This document shows positions 51,851 to 60,938 of a stretch of DNA of 64,000 nucleotides, piece by piece; the stretch's first letter is position 1, and the number at the start of each line of letters is the position of its first letter. Below the pieces are notes generated by a model. The model was not told where the DNA came from and made no database searches. It worked only from the letters and a program-made list of their open reading frames with translations. The position numbers were made by a program, and so were the translations under genes. Source of the DNA: Pseudomonas sp. NC02 (GTDB taxonomy: Bacteria; Pseudomonadota; Gammaproteobacteria; Pseudomonadales; Pseudomonadaceae); assembly GCF_002874965.1 (NCBI RefSeq), contig NZ_CP025624.1:2294001-2358000 (forward strand), read 5' to 3'.

Positions 51851-52402
51851 ATGGCGCTGACAGCTAAGCAGCGTCGATTCGTCGTTGAGTACCTGGTGGA
51901 CCTGAACGCCACGCAGGCTGCCATCCGGGCCGGATACGCGGTCAAGGGCGCCAAGGACCAGGCCTGGCAGCTCATGCAGCGCCCCGACATCGTCGGCGCC
52001 ATCGAGCAGGCCAAGGACGAGCGCAACAAGCGCGTGCAGGTCGATGCCGACTACGTGCTGCAGCGCCTCACCGACATTGATCAGATGGACCTGGCCGCGA
52101 TCCATGGTGATGACGGCAAGCTGTTGCCAATCAGGCAATGGCCGCTGATCTGGCGCCAGATGGTCAAGGAAGTGGACATGAAGTCCGGCAAGGTGAAATT
52201 CCACGACAAGCTGCGAGCCCTGGAGCTGATCGGCAAGCACGTCAGTGTGAACGCCTTCCGCGACCAGATCGGAATCGGTGACCCGAGCGGCGGACCGATT
52301 CAAACCAACACAACCGTGGACTTGCGGAACCTCTCAGATGACCAACTTGAGCAGCTTGAGCGTATCGCCGCAGCTGCTCGACCTGTCGGCGATCAGAAAT
52401 GA
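51851..52402 (+). CDS. Terminase small subunit
   Basis: 183 residues of the Terminase_2 family: MALTAKQRRFVVEYLVDLNA, TQAAIRAGYAVKGAKDQAWQ, LQRLTDIDQMDLAAIHGDD. It binds the packaging start site and loads the large subunit. Its C-terminus overlaps the large subunit start. Confidence 0.92.
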   Translation: MALTAKQRRFVVEYLVDLNATQAAIRAGYAVKGAKDQAWQLMQRPDIVGAIEQAKDERNKRVQVDADYVLQRLTDIDQMDLAAIHGDDGKLLPIRQWPLIWRQMVKEVDMKSGKVKFHDKLRALELIGKHVSVNAFRDQIGIGDPSGGPIQTNTTVDLRNLSDDQLEQLERIAAAARPVGDQK

Positions 52403-53816
52403 GCGCGCACGCCGTGGGCTGCTGCATTTCACCATGCGGACAAAACCTGACTTCGTTGAAGGTTGGTTCAACCGCGAGGTGGCCGCAGCGCTGCAACAGT
52501 TCTACTACGACGTCGAGCGCGGGCTACAGCCACGGCTGATGATCTTCGCACCACCCCGCAGCGGGAAGTCCGAACTGTTCAGCCGGCGGTTCCCGGCCTG
52601 GGCGCTGGGCCGCAATCCAGATTTACAGATGATCGCCTGTTCGTACGCGTCGGACCTGGCCAGCCGGATGAACCGGGATGTACAACGCATCATTGGCGAT
52701 GACACCTACCACGGTATTTTCCCTGACACCTGCTTGAGCGGTAAGCGCGCGTCGTCAGGCAATGGCACTGCATTGCGCAACAGCGAGATTTTCGAGATTG
52801 TCGGCTACGCCGGTTCATACCGTAGCGCCGGCGTCGGCGCGGGCATCACCGGCATGGGTGCCGATATCGGCATCATTGATGACCCGGTAAAGGACGCCAA
52901 GGAAGCGAACAGCGAGACCGTCAGGAACGCGATTTGGGACTGGTACACCACCACGTTCTACACGCGGCTTTCGCCCAAGAGCGGGGTTCTTCTCGGCATG
53001 ACCCGCTGGCACTCCGACGACTTGGCCGGGCGGCTGCTGGCTCAAATGGAAGATGGCGAGGGCGACAACTGGAAGGTTGTGAGCTTCCCGGCCGTTGCTG
53101 AAGAAGACGAAGCCTACCGCAAGGTCGGCGAGGCCCTGCACCCGGAACGCTATCCGCTGGAACGCCTGGCCAAGATCAAACAGGCCATTGGCTCGCACGC
53201 CTGGAACGCGCTCTACCAGCAGCGGCCAACCACCAAGGGCGGCGGCCTGATCCACTCGGCCTGGTTCATTCGCTACCGCGTCCTGCCACGTATTGAATAC
53301 CGCGTGATTTATGCGGATACGGCGCAAAAGACCGGTGAGCGAAACGACTACACCGTGTTCCAGTGCTGGGGGCTTGGCGAAGATCGCCGGGTTTACCTGA
53401 TCGATCAGCTGCGTGGGAAATGGGAAGCGCCGGACCTGCGCAAGCGCGCCACCGAGTTCTGGAACAAGCACAGTGCCGCGCATGACGTCGGCTATCTGCG
53501 TTCGTTCATGGTAGAGGACAAGGCCAGCGGCACCGGCCTCATCCAGGACATTCGAAGCCTGGGCGGTATCCCGATATCGGGCATCGAGCGGACCAAGGAC
53601 AAGCTGACCAGGGTTATGGACGTGCTCGGCTACATCGAGTCCGGCAACGTCTGTATCCCCGAAGACGCACCGTTCACATCCGACTTCATCACCGAATGCG
53701 AGGCGTTCACCGCCGACGACAGCCACCTTCATGACGACCAAATAGACCCTATGTGTGACGCCATCAACGACATGCTGGGCAGCCAGAGCAGCCTTGCGAT
53801 ATGGGGACGACTATGA
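52338..53816 (+). CDS. Terminase large subunit
   Basis: 492 residues. The ATPase has Walker A PPRSGKSEL and Walker B IGIIDDPV, with SYASDLASRMNRDVQRII before it. The nuclease domain contains YADTAQKTGERNDYTVFQCW and EDKASGTGLIQDI, then HDDQIDPMCDAI, giving the metal-binding acids. It cuts and pumps phage DNA. It overlaps the small subunit by 65 bases. A start at 52434 is a possible alternative. Confidence 0.93.
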   Translation: MTNLSSLSVSPQLLDLSAIRNERARRGLLHFTMRTKPDFVEGWFNREVAAALQQFYYDVERGLQPRLMIFAPPRSGKSELFSRRFPAWALGRNPDLQMIACSYASDLASRMNRDVQRIIGDDTYHGIFPDTCLSGKRASSGNGTALRNSEIFEIVGYAGSYRSAGVGAGITGMGADIGIIDDPVKDAKEANSETVRNAIWDWYTTTFYTRLSPKSGVLLGMTRWHSDDLAGRLLAQMEDGEGDNWKVVSFPAVAEEDEAYRKVGEALHPERYPLERLAKIKQAIGSHAWNALYQQRPTTKGGGLIHSAWFIRYRVLPRIEYRVIYADTAQKTGERNDYTVFQCWGLGEDRRVYLIDQLRGKWEAPDLRKRATEFWNKHSAAHDVGYLRSFMVEDKASGTGLIQDIRSLGGIPISGIERTKDKLTRVMDVLGYIESGNVCIPEDAPFTSDFITECEAFTADDSHLHDDQIDPMCDAINDMLGSQSSLAIWGRL

Positions 53817-55273
53817 GCAAGCGGCACCAGATCAACGCCAGGGCCGCGAAGGTCAACCAGCAAACAGACGCCGCTCGAAAGTCCTTCATGACCGGCGACA
53901 GCTTCCAGAACTTCACCGCCCGGGTCGGCTTGGGCACCGCCAACCAGCATAGCGACAGCAGCTACGGGTTCAACTTCGTCAGTCGTAACCGGATCCGGAT
54001 GGAGGCCGTGTATCGCTCCAGCTGGTTGGCAGGCCGTGCTGTGGACTGCCGGGCCAAGGACATGACCCGCGAGGGGATTGAATTCAACTCAATCATGCCG
54101 CCCGAGGAAAAGGACAAGCTTTCACGCGCATTTGAGCGCCTGCAGATCTGGAAGTCACTTGGCGACAACGAAAAGTGGTCGCGGCTCTATGGTGGTTCCA
54201 TTGCTGTGATGTTGATCGATGGCCAACGACCTGAAACACCCCTGCGCTTGGATACGATCGGCCCGGGTCAATTCAAGGGGCTGCTGGTGCTGGACCGTTG
54301 GCTTGTGCAGCCGTCGCTGGAGAACCTAGTTACAGAATACGGGCCCGATATGGGCAAGCCTAAGTTCTATACCGTGGTGGCGGATGCCCAAGCACTGATC
54401 AACCAGAAGATTCACTACACCCGCGTGATCCGCCGCGAAGGCGTTGAACTGCCGTATTGGCAGCGCATTGCCGAAAACGGTTGGGGGCAGTCGGTGCTGG
54501 AACGGCTGTGGGATCGCCTGGTTGCGTTCGACAGCGTCACCTCCGGCACGGCCCAGTTGGTCTACAAAGCCCACTTGCGCACGTACAAGGTCGAGAAGCT
54601 GCGTGAACTGATCGCCATGGGCGGCAAGGCCCTGGAGGCGCTGCTCAAGAACATCGATATGATCCGCCAGTTCCAGAGCAATGAGGGGCTGACCCTCATG
54701 GATGCATCCGACGAGTTCGAAACGCACCAGTACAGTTTCAGCGGCCTGTCTGATGTCATCGATAAGTTCGGTGAGCAGGTGTGCGGCGCCGTAGAGACGC
54801 CCGACATCATCCTGTTCGGGCAGTCGCCGGGCGGCATCAGCAACGGCGATGACACGTCCGTGCGCATCTACTACGACAGCGTCAAGAGTGATCAGGATTC
54901 CAACCTGCGTCCTGGTGTAACGACGCTCTGCGATGTGATCAGTCGTTCCGAGCTGGGCAAGCCCTTACCCGAAGGCTTTGCGTTCGACTTCGTGCCGCTC
55001 TGGCAGCTCAGCGACACCGAAAAGGCCGAGATATCGAGCAAGGACACTACTTCGGTGGTGGAAGCGTTCGATGCGCAGATCATCGACCGCCCAACCGCGC
55101 TGAAAGAACTGCGTCAGTCCAGCAACACCACCGGCATGTGGTCGAACATCACCGACGACGACATTGCGGCGGCAGAGGCTGAACCTCCACCTGTTATCGG
55201 CGAAAAGGATCTGATTGATGCGCCTGATGACCCGGGACAAAAAGCGAAACCGGAACCCGGTCAGGGCGAGTAG
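53813..55273 (+). CDS. Phage portal protein (DUF1073-type)
   Basis: 486 residues. RIRMEAVYRSSWLAGRAVDC, VAFDSVTSGTAQLVYKAHLR, YKVEKLREL and DIILFGQSPGGISNGDDTSV are typical portal segments. It forms the dodecameric DNA gate of the head. The start overlaps the terminase stop by 4 bases. Related entries sometimes carry an anti-CBASS name, but no Acb1 H-x-T domain is present. Confidence 0.9.
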   Translation: MSKRHQINARAAKVNQQTDAARKSFMTGDSFQNFTARVGLGTANQHSDSSYGFNFVSRNRIRMEAVYRSSWLAGRAVDCRAKDMTREGIEFNSIMPPEEKDKLSRAFERLQIWKSLGDNEKWSRLYGGSIAVMLIDGQRPETPLRLDTIGPGQFKGLLVLDRWLVQPSLENLVTEYGPDMGKPKFYTVVADAQALINQKIHYTRVIRREGVELPYWQRIAENGWGQSVLERLWDRLVAFDSVTSGTAQLVYKAHLRTYKVEKLRELIAMGGKALEALLKNIDMIRQFQSNEGLTLMDASDEFETHQYSFSGLSDVIDKFGEQVCGAVETPDIILFGQSPGGISNGDDTSVRIYYDSVKSDQDSNLRPGVTTLCDVISRSELGKPLPEGFAFDFVPLWQLSDTEKAEISSKDTTSVVEAFDAQIIDRPTALKELRQSSNTTGMWSNITDDDIAAAEAEPPPVIGEKDLIDAPDDPGQKAKPEPGQGE

Positions 55274-55958
55274 AGCCGAACGGCAATACCAGTCCTCTCT
55301 GTCGCAGGTAGCGCGCCAGGTGGGAAGCATCATCAACGGCTTCCCGCCTGGTGATCCTGCAGCTGAACCGACCATCACCACCATGCTCGATCGCTACGCC
55401 GATCTGCTGAACGACTGGGCGGTCTCGACGGCAAGCAAGATGCTCGTCGAGGTCAACCAGCAGGACCGAAAGGCCTGGGCGGTGATGACCGAAAACATGT
55501 CCAAGGCGCTGCGCGAGGAAATCCGCAATGCGCCCACGGGCCGGGTCATGCAGGGATTGCTCGCCGAGCAGGTGACGTTGATCAAGAGCATCCCCCTCGA
55601 CGCCGCCAAACGCGTGCACGAACTGACGCTGCAAGGTATTGAGGACGGCACCAGGGCCAGCGAAATCGCCAAGGAAATACAGCGCTCGGGCGAAGTGTCC
55701 GAGAGCAAGGCGAAGCTCATCGCTCGTACAGAGGTGGCCCGCACTGCCTCAACCCTTACCGAGGCCCGGGCCAGATCCGTGGGCAGTGAGGGCTATATCT
55801 GGCGGACCTCTGGTGACAGCGATGTTCGTCACTCGCACGCGGAAATGAACGGCAAGTTCGTTCGCTGGGACTCGCCGCCGACCCTGGACAAGATGACCGG
55901 CCATGCCGGGTGTTTCCCGAACTGCCGCTGCTACCCCGACCCCGTCATTCCCGAGTAA
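55218..55958 (+). CDS. Phage minor head protein (SPP1 gp7/F-like)
   Basis: 246 residues, AAAGGA before the ATG at 55218. Core YQSSLSQVARQVGSIINGF, KLIARTEVARTASTLTEARA, then the characteristic RHSHAEMNGKFVRWD and GCFPNCRCYPDPVIP, a metal-binding-like tail. It is packaged as a minor capsid component. It overlaps the portal gene by 56 bases. Confidence 0.88.
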   Translation: MRLMTRDKKRNRNPVRASRAERQYQSSLSQVARQVGSIINGFPPGDPAAEPTITTMLDRYADLLNDWAVSTASKMLVEVNQQDRKAWAVMTENMSKALREEIRNAPTGRVMQGLLAEQVTLIKSIPLDAAKRVHELTLQGIEDGTRASEIAKEIQRSGEVSESKAKLIARTEVARTASTLTEARARSVGSEGYIWRTSGDSDVRHSHAEMNGKFVRWDSPPTLDKMTGHAGCFPNCRCYPDPVIPE

Positions 55959-55965
55959 CCCAACT

Positions 55966-57279
55966 ATGAAAGTTAGAACCCAGGACGAGGCCGGGCGCTG
56001 GTTCGCGCCTGAGCGCTTGAGCGCCCGGCAAAGCATGACCCCTGAAGGCTTCTTGTTGTGCCAGGCGGTACCCATCGCCCGTACCGGCACGCTCGTTTAT
56101 GACGAAAGCGAGCTGGTCAATGAGGACGGTCCGATAGTTCAGGGCGGCGCCGGTGGCATCGTGACCATCGAGCGTAACCCCGACGAGGTCTTCCGCGCCG
56201 AGACGATTGCCAGCTTCGAAGGCAAGCCGGTGACCATGAGTCACCCCGAAGACTTTGTAACCCCCGCCAACTGGCGCGAGCTGTCGATGGGTATCACCCA
56301 GAACGTGCGCCAGGGCGACGGTATTGAAAGCGACCTGGTGCTGGCTGATCTGCTGATCACCGATTCGGCGGCAATCGAAGAGGTGCGCAGCGGCTTGCGC
56401 CAAGTGTCCTGCGGCTATGACGCCGATTACGAACAACTGGCGGTCGGTCGCGGCCGCCAGATGAACATCGTGGGAAACCACGTAGCCCTGGTAGAGCGTG
56501 GCCGCTGTGGCCCGCGATGTGCAATTGGAGATTCTGAAGTGGCCAAGACGACTGATGCAAAAACGAAACGCACCTGGCGCGACCGGGTAATGACCGCATT
56601 CCGCGCTAAAGATGAAGCTGCGTTGGAAGAGGCGCTGGAAGGCGCCAAGACCGGCGACGAAGAGGAAGAAGAGGAAGGCAATGAGGGTGGCAAAGGCAAA
56701 ACTGCCGACTCTGTCGCCCTAGCGTCCATCCTAAAAACCATGCGGTCCATGGATAAACGCATGTCCGATATGGAAGCCTCGGTGAAGAAAATCACCGAGG
56801 ACGACGATGGCGACGATGAGCCGGGCGGCGAAACCGTCGATAACCTGCTCGAGCCGGAGCCCGTCAACAAGACCCCTGAAGCGTTGGGCACCGCCTACAC
56901 CGGTGACGCCGCCGTCATGACTGATCTGCGTTCCCGGGCCGAAGTCTTGGTGCCAGGAATTTCGCTCGCCACCCGTGACGCCAAGGTCAAGACCTCTGAC
57001 CACGTTTGCAACTGCCAGCGCGCTGCACTCACCACCGCCATGCAGACCGCCGACGGCAAGACCATCGTCGAGCCCTTCCTGGTGGGCCGCGATTTGTCGA
57101 AGCTCACCGCTGACCAGGTATCGGCAGTGTTCGTTGGTGCTTCCGAACTGGCAAAGGCACGCAATAACAATGTGGGCACCCGAAACTCCCACGTCACCAA
57201 AGACTTTGGCCGCGCTCCGCTGAGCGTGGATCAAATCAACAAGGCCAACAAAGAGTTCTGGAACCAAGGCCGCAACTGA
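55966..57279 (+). CDS. DUF2213 protein, candidate prohead protease/scaffold
   Basis: 437 residues. The N-terminal half (MTPEGFLLCQAVPIARTGTL, FEGKPVTMSHPEDFVT, RQVSCGYDADYEQ, VGNHVALVERGRCG) is DUF2213, related to prohead protease folds. The rest is a charged coil (EEEEEEGNEGGKGK) and a scaffold-like tail. It is just before the cement and capsid genes, the usual place of the protease-scaffold. Confidence 0.83.
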   Translation: MKVRTQDEAGRWFAPERLSARQSMTPEGFLLCQAVPIARTGTLVYDESELVNEDGPIVQGGAGGIVTIERNPDEVFRAETIASFEGKPVTMSHPEDFVTPANWRELSMGITQNVRQGDGIESDLVLADLLITDSAAIEEVRSGLRQVSCGYDADYEQLAVGRGRQMNIVGNHVALVERGRCGPRCAIGDSEVAKTTDAKTKRTWRDRVMTAFRAKDEAALEEALEGAKTGDEEEEEEGNEGGKGKTADSVALASILKTMRSMDKRMSDMEASVKKITEDDDGDDEPGGETVDNLLEPEPVNKTPEALGTAYTGDAAVMTDLRSRAEVLVPGISLATRDAKVKTSDHVCNCQRAALTTAMQTADGKTIVEPFLVGRDLSKLTADQVSAVFVGASELAKARNNNVGTRNSHVTKDFGRAPLSVDQINKANKEFWNQGRN

Positions 57280-57290
57280 GGATTGACCCG

Positions 57291-57785
57291 ATGAGCAATG
57301 CATTTTTGTACCGGATGCCTGCGGGCATCCCCGGCGACGTCACGCGTACCAGCCAGGCAACGATTGAACCCGTCTTCCTGAATCCGGCACTGCCGTTCGC
57401 CGGTTATGGCCTGTTCGGCAAGATCGCCGGCGGCCAGTTCGTGCCTTTCGGCGCCGGTGATGCTGCTGGTGCTGAGTACGGCCTGTTCGTGCGCCCGTAC
57501 CCAACAACCGGTGGCGCAGCCTCCGATCCGCTGGGCACTGCAACTCCGTTTACCAAGGGCGTTGCTGACGTTCTGCGTCGCGGCTACATGACCGTGAAGC
57601 TCAATGCCGGCACCGCCGCCAAGGATGGCGCCGTGTACGTGCGTGTCGCAGCAGCCGCTGCTGGCAAGCCAATCGGCGGTATCGAAGCAGCCGCAGACAG
57701 CACCAACACCGTCGCGATCACTACCGCGTCTTTCATGGGCGCCGCCGATGCCACTGGCGTTGTCGAAATCGCTTACAACATCTAA
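57291..57785 (+). CDS. Structural cement/decoration protein (Gp24-like)
   Basis: 164 residues: ALPFAGYGLFGKIAGGQFVP, YGLFVRPYPTTGG and VLRRGYMTVKLNAG, rich in beta strands and small residues. It resembles cement proteins that stabilise the expanded head. It lies directly upstream of the capsid gene, 12 bases away. Confidence 0.78.
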   Translation: MSNAFLYRMPAGIPGDVTRTSQATIEPVFLNPALPFAGYGLFGKIAGGQFVPFGAGDAAGAEYGLFVRPYPTTGGAASDPLGTATPFTKGVADVLRRGYMTVKLNAGTAAKDGAVYVRVAAAAAGKPIGGIEAAADSTNTVAITTASFMGAADATGVVEIAYNI

Positions 57786-57797
57786 GGGGAACGCTCG

Positions 57798-58796
57798 ATG
57801 AGCAAGTTGATTCTTCCGCGCCATATCAAGCGCGTACACACTCGCGACGGTCTCATGACGTTTGACGCCCAGACCATCGATTCCACTGGCGTGTTCCTGG
57901 TAGGCGAGCTGGAACGGCTCGACCAGACGCTGCATGGTCCGCTGGCCACCGTCACTTGGAGCCGCGACATTCAGCTGCGTGAGGACGTCAGCATTGCCGA
58001 CGAAGTCTCCAGCTTCACCAACAGCACCTTTGCCGCTGTGGGTGGTACCAGCACCACCGGTAAGGCGTGGATCGGCAAGGACTCCACCTCGATCGCCAGC
58101 ATGGCGCTGGATATCGGCAAGACGCCGAAGCCTTTGACCCTCTGGGGTATGGAAATTTCCTGGACCTTGCCTGAGCTGGCCTCGGCCATGCAGCTGGGCC
58201 GCCCGGTGGACAGTCAGAAGTTCACCGGCCTCCAGCTCAAGCACAACATGGACACCGACGAGCAGGTTTACATCGGTGACGCCGAGTTGGGCGAAACCGG
58301 CATGGTCAACTCCTCGGTGGTGACCAACGTCAGCAATGCCCTGACCGGTACCTGGTCGACTGCTACCGCGGACCAGATCCTGGCTGACGTGAACGACCTG
58401 CTGAACAGCACCTGGGCAGCATCGGCGTTTGCGGTTTGTCCCGCAGAGCTGCGCTTGCCCCCGGTTCAGTTCAGTCAGCTGGTAAGCCGTAAGGTTTCGG
58501 ACGCCGGCAACATTTCGGTGCTGGAATATCTGCGCATCAACAGCCTGACCAACGCCTTGACCGGTCGCCCACTGAACATCCAGCCCCTGAAATGGCTGAC
58601 CGGCCGTGGTGCCGCTGGCAAAGACCGCATGATGGCGTACACCAACGAGAAGGACCGCATTCGCTTCCCGCTGGTGCCGCTGCAACGCACGCCGCTGGAA
58701 TATCGCGGCATTCGCCAGATCACCACCTACTACGGCCGCCTGGGCGTCACCGAAGTGGTTTACCCGGAAACTGTCGGCTACCGCGACGGCATCTAA
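57798..58796 (+). CDS. Major capsid protein (DUF2184)
   Basis: 332 residues. HK97-fold family DUF2184: LVGELERLDQTLHGPLATVT, PLTLWGMEISWTLPELASAM, TDEQVYIGDAELGETGMVNS, YTNEKDRIRFPLVPLQ and the C-terminal ITTYYGRLGVTEVVYPE. GGGGAACG lies before the ATG. It should be the most abundant virion protein. Confidence 0.9.
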   Translation: MSKLILPRHIKRVHTRDGLMTFDAQTIDSTGVFLVGELERLDQTLHGPLATVTWSRDIQLREDVSIADEVSSFTNSTFAAVGGTSTTGKAWIGKDSTSIASMALDIGKTPKPLTLWGMEISWTLPELASAMQLGRPVDSQKFTGLQLKHNMDTDEQVYIGDAELGETGMVNSSVVTNVSNALTGTWSTATADQILADVNDLLNSTWAASAFAVCPAELRLPPVQFSQLVSRKVSDAGNISVLEYLRINSLTNALTGRPLNIQPLKWLTGRGAAGKDRMMAYTNEKDRIRFPLVPLQRTPLEYRGIRQITTYYGRLGVTEVVYPETVGYRDGI

Positions 58797-58808
58797 CTGG
58801 AGAGCGCC

Positions 58809-59120
58809 ATGAAGTTTCTCAACGTGCTCCAAAGTTTCAAGCTGAACCTGGCCGATGGCATCCGCGACTTCGAAGCCGGCCTGCAAGAGGTCGAAGACGA
58901 AATCGCGGAGCACTGGTATGTGAAGGCCAACACCGAGGCGGTAACGGCTAAGCAGGCCAAGGCATTGCAGTCCAGCACCGGCGACGATGACCAGGCCAAA
59001 GCCGACGCGGATGCCAAAGCGAAGGCTGATGCCGACGCCAAGGCCAAAGCAGATGCCGATGCAAAAGCCGATGCAGACGCGAAGGCCAAAGCCGACGCGG
59101 ATGCCAAAGCGAAGGCTTGA
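58809..59120 (+). CDS. Phage protein with Lys-Ala-Asp-Ala repeat tail
   Basis: 103 residues. The N-terminus MKFLNVLQSFKLNLADGIRD with VEDEIAEHWYVKANTEAV matches STY1053-type phage-associated proteins found after the capsid gene. The last 40 residues are a low-complexity KADADAKA repeat, probably helical. The repeat spans 58990-59117 at the DNA level. Confidence 0.75.
   Translation: MKFLNVLQSFKLNLADGIRDFEAGLQEVEDEIAEHWYVKANTEAVTAKQAKALQSSTGDDDQAKADADAKAKADADAKAKADADAKADADAKAKADADAKAKA
58990..59117 (+). repeat. Coding repeat (GCCAAAGCCGACGCGGATGC unit)
   Basis: A 12-24-base unit encoding Lys-Ala-Asp-Ala is repeated imperfectly, and a block of about 36 bases occurs almost identically at both ends. 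It is inside the gene at 58809 and keeps frame throughout, so unequal crossing over could change its length without loss of frame. Confidence 0.75.
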
Positions 59121-59122
59121 TC

Positions 59123-59506
59123 ATGGATGCCGCGCAGTTCCGCGCGGACTTCCCGGAGTTCGCCGACACCGCGAAATACCCTGATTCAACCGTGAACCTT
59201 TGGCTGAACCTGGGGCTTAAAACACTCGCGCCAGATCGCTGGTGCGACTACCTGGACGTGGGCCTTGAGCTGTTCATTGCCCACAACATCACGCTGGCTG
59301 CCAACAACCAGCTGGCGGAAATGGTTGGAGGCACGGCGGGCCAGGTGAAAGGCCCGCTGACCTCCAAGTCGGTGGACAAGGTCAGCGCGGGCTACGACAC
59401 GGGGGCTGTGGCTCTGAATGACGGTGGGTTCTTCAATCTGACCACCTACGGCATCCAATTCCTGCAACTGGCCCGCATGATCGGTACTGGAGGGATTCAG
59501 CTGTGA
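59123..59506 (+). CDS. DUF4054 head-tail connector protein
   Basis: 127 residues: MDAAQFRADFPEFADTAKYP, VNLWLNLGLKTLAPDRWCDY, LFIAHNITLAANNQ and GQVKGPLTSKSVDKVSAGYD. It is an adaptor-type protein (gp15/gp6-like). It follows the capsid gene and overlaps the next gene by 4 bases. Confidence 0.82.
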   Translation: MDAAQFRADFPEFADTAKYPDSTVNLWLNLGLKTLAPDRWCDYLDVGLELFIAHNITLAANNQLAEMVGGTAGQVKGPLTSKSVDKVSAGYDTGAVALNDGGFFNLTTYGIQFLQLARMIGTGGIQL

Positions 59507-59991
59507 GCATGAAGATCACCAAGGACGACGTGGCCAAGGTGTTGGCATCTATCCAGGACCTGGCTAAAAAGCAGGTTCTGGTGGGCATCCCGGCATCAAA
59601 GGCAGAGCGCCAGGAAGGCGATGAAGAGCCGATCAACAACGCACAGCTGGGTTATATCCACGAATTCGGTGCCCCAGCCTCCAATATCCCGGCGCGACCA
59701 TTCCTGAACCCTGGGATCGCCCGGACGCAGGAAAGCATCAACAACCACCTCCAGAAGGCAGCCAAGGCTGCCATGGATGGCAACTCGGAAAAAGTGGATG
59801 TTGAGCTGAATGCTACGGGATTGATCGCCCAGGCGGGGGCCCGCAACGAAATCAACAGTGGAGCGTTCGAAGCCCTGGCGCCGGCGACCCTTGCTGCACG
59901 CCGTAGGCGCGGGCGCACGGGAGATAAGCCGCTGATCGATACAGGTCAGTTGCGCAACTCCATTACCTACGTGATTCGCGAGAAGGACTGA
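59503..59991 (+). CDS. Head-closure or tail-completion protein
   Basis: 162 residues from the GTG at 59503. MKITKDDVAKVLASIQDLAK, YIHEFGAPASNIPARPFLNP and PATLAARRRRGRTGDKPLID match the HK97-gp10/Mu-type virion morphogenesis family. It is probably involved in joining head and tail. It is 2 bases before the next gene. Confidence 0.78.
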   Translation: MSMKITKDDVAKVLASIQDLAKKQVLVGIPASKAERQEGDEEPINNAQLGYIHEFGAPASNIPARPFLNPGIARTQESINNHLQKAAKAAMDGNSEKVDVELNATGLIAQAGARNEINSGAFEALAPATLAARRRRGRTGDKPLIDTGQLRNSITYVIREKD

Positions 59992-59993
59992 CC

Positions 59994-60365
59994 ATGGCCC
60001 AGCTCGATGTTTCAGAAATCTTGCTCGACCCCGACTTCATGGATCTCGGCCTGATCTGTACCAGGGCGGTGCAAACCGTCGGGGATAACGGGCGAGCCAC
60101 CACAGCGGACACCAACACCCCGTTCGCCGGCGTGGTCACCAGTGATAAAGGCGACATCTTGGAGCGGTTGGCGGGGGCCGAGCGCAAAAAAGGCTCGATC
60201 ACCATTCACACCATCTTCAGGCTGACGGCCGGCGAAGGCGATACCACCGCCGATATCGTCACTTGGAAGGGCAAGCGGTACACCGTATCCAACGTCAACG
60301 ACTACAAGCACTTCGGGCGCGGCTTTGTCTGTGCCACCTGCGACCTTCTTCCTCTGGCGGGATAA
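59994..60365 (+). CDS. Phage head-tail joining protein candidate, 123 residues
   Basis: MAQLDVSEILLDPDFMDLGL, FAGVVTSDKGDILERLAGAE, ITIHTIFRLTAGEGDTTADI and VNDYKHFGRGFVCATCDLLP. A beta-rich protein in the connector cluster. The exact family is not clear to me, but synteny places it among head-to-tail adaptor proteins. Confidence 0.65.
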   Translation: MAQLDVSEILLDPDFMDLGLICTRAVQTVGDNGRATTADTNTPFAGVVTSDKGDILERLAGAERKKGSITIHTIFRLTAGEGDTTADIVTWKGKRYTVSNVNDYKHFGRGFVCATCDLLPLAG

Positions 60366-60368
60366 ACC

Positions 60369-60920
60369 ATGGCGAACACATCAGCAACCGGCGGCTACCT
60401 TGCGCCGGCGGGCTCGCCTGCGCCTGCGGAAGACACCGACCTTGAAGACGTGTTGCAAGCCATGGTGGTCGGCATCAGTGGCTTGGCTGGGAAGTTTGTC
60501 CGGCCGCGCTGGCAGATCAAGCCACCAAAGCAGCCAGAACCAGATATCAACTGGTGTGCCGTCGGCGTGCACGAAACCAAGACCGTCGCCAATCCTGTTA
60601 TCGATCACGACGGATCGAACGACGGGCATGACCAGTACCAGATGCACGAAGAGCTTCAGGTGCTGTGCACGTTCTACGGTCCGCAGGCCCAGGCCTACGC
60701 CTCGATCCTGCGCGACGGCATCTTCGTCCCGCAGAACAGCGAAGCGGTGAAGGCCTACCGGATGGCGTTCTACGGCGCTTCCGACATTCGCCCCGTGCCC
60801 GAGTTGGTCAACCAGCAATGGGTGCGCCGCTACGACCTCTTCATCTACATGCGCCGCCAAGTGGTGCGTGTTTACCCTGTCCTCAACATCCTGTCGGCGC
60901 CGATAACGTTCGTCGACTGA
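60369..60920 (+). CDS. Phage neck terminator (LIC_12616-like) protein
   Basis: 183 residues: LEDVLQAMVVGISGLAGKFV, RPRWQIKPPKQPEPDINWCA, ELQVLCTFYGPQAQAYASIL, RRYDLFIYMRRQVVRVYPVL. It corresponds to tail terminator proteins just upstream of the sheath gene in contractile phages. 18 bases to the sheath ATG. Confidence 0.75.
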   Translation: MANTSATGGYLAPAGSPAPAEDTDLEDVLQAMVVGISGLAGKFVRPRWQIKPPKQPEPDINWCAVGVHETKTVANPVIDHDGSNDGHDQYQMHEELQVLCTFYGPQAQAYASILRDGIFVPQNSEAVKAYRMAFYGASDIRPVPELVNQQWVRRYDLFIYMRRQVVRVYPVLNILSAPITFVD

Positions 60921-60938
60921 TCCACCCCGGAGAAAGCA

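Noticed and set aside
53813..55273. Portal protein as an anti-CBASS enzyme
   Set aside because: Relatives of this portal sometimes carry that name, but the paired H-x-T catalytic motifs of Acb1 are absent. The portal function explains the whole sequence.
57231..58913. A 560-residue minus-strand frame under the capsid genes
   Set aside because: The capsid and cement genes are clear on the plus strand, so this is a shadow.
58990..59117. CRISPR-like array
   Set aside because: The repeats are adjacent, unevenly spaced and encode a continuous Lys-Ala-Asp-Ala tail. There are no unique spacers and no cas genes.
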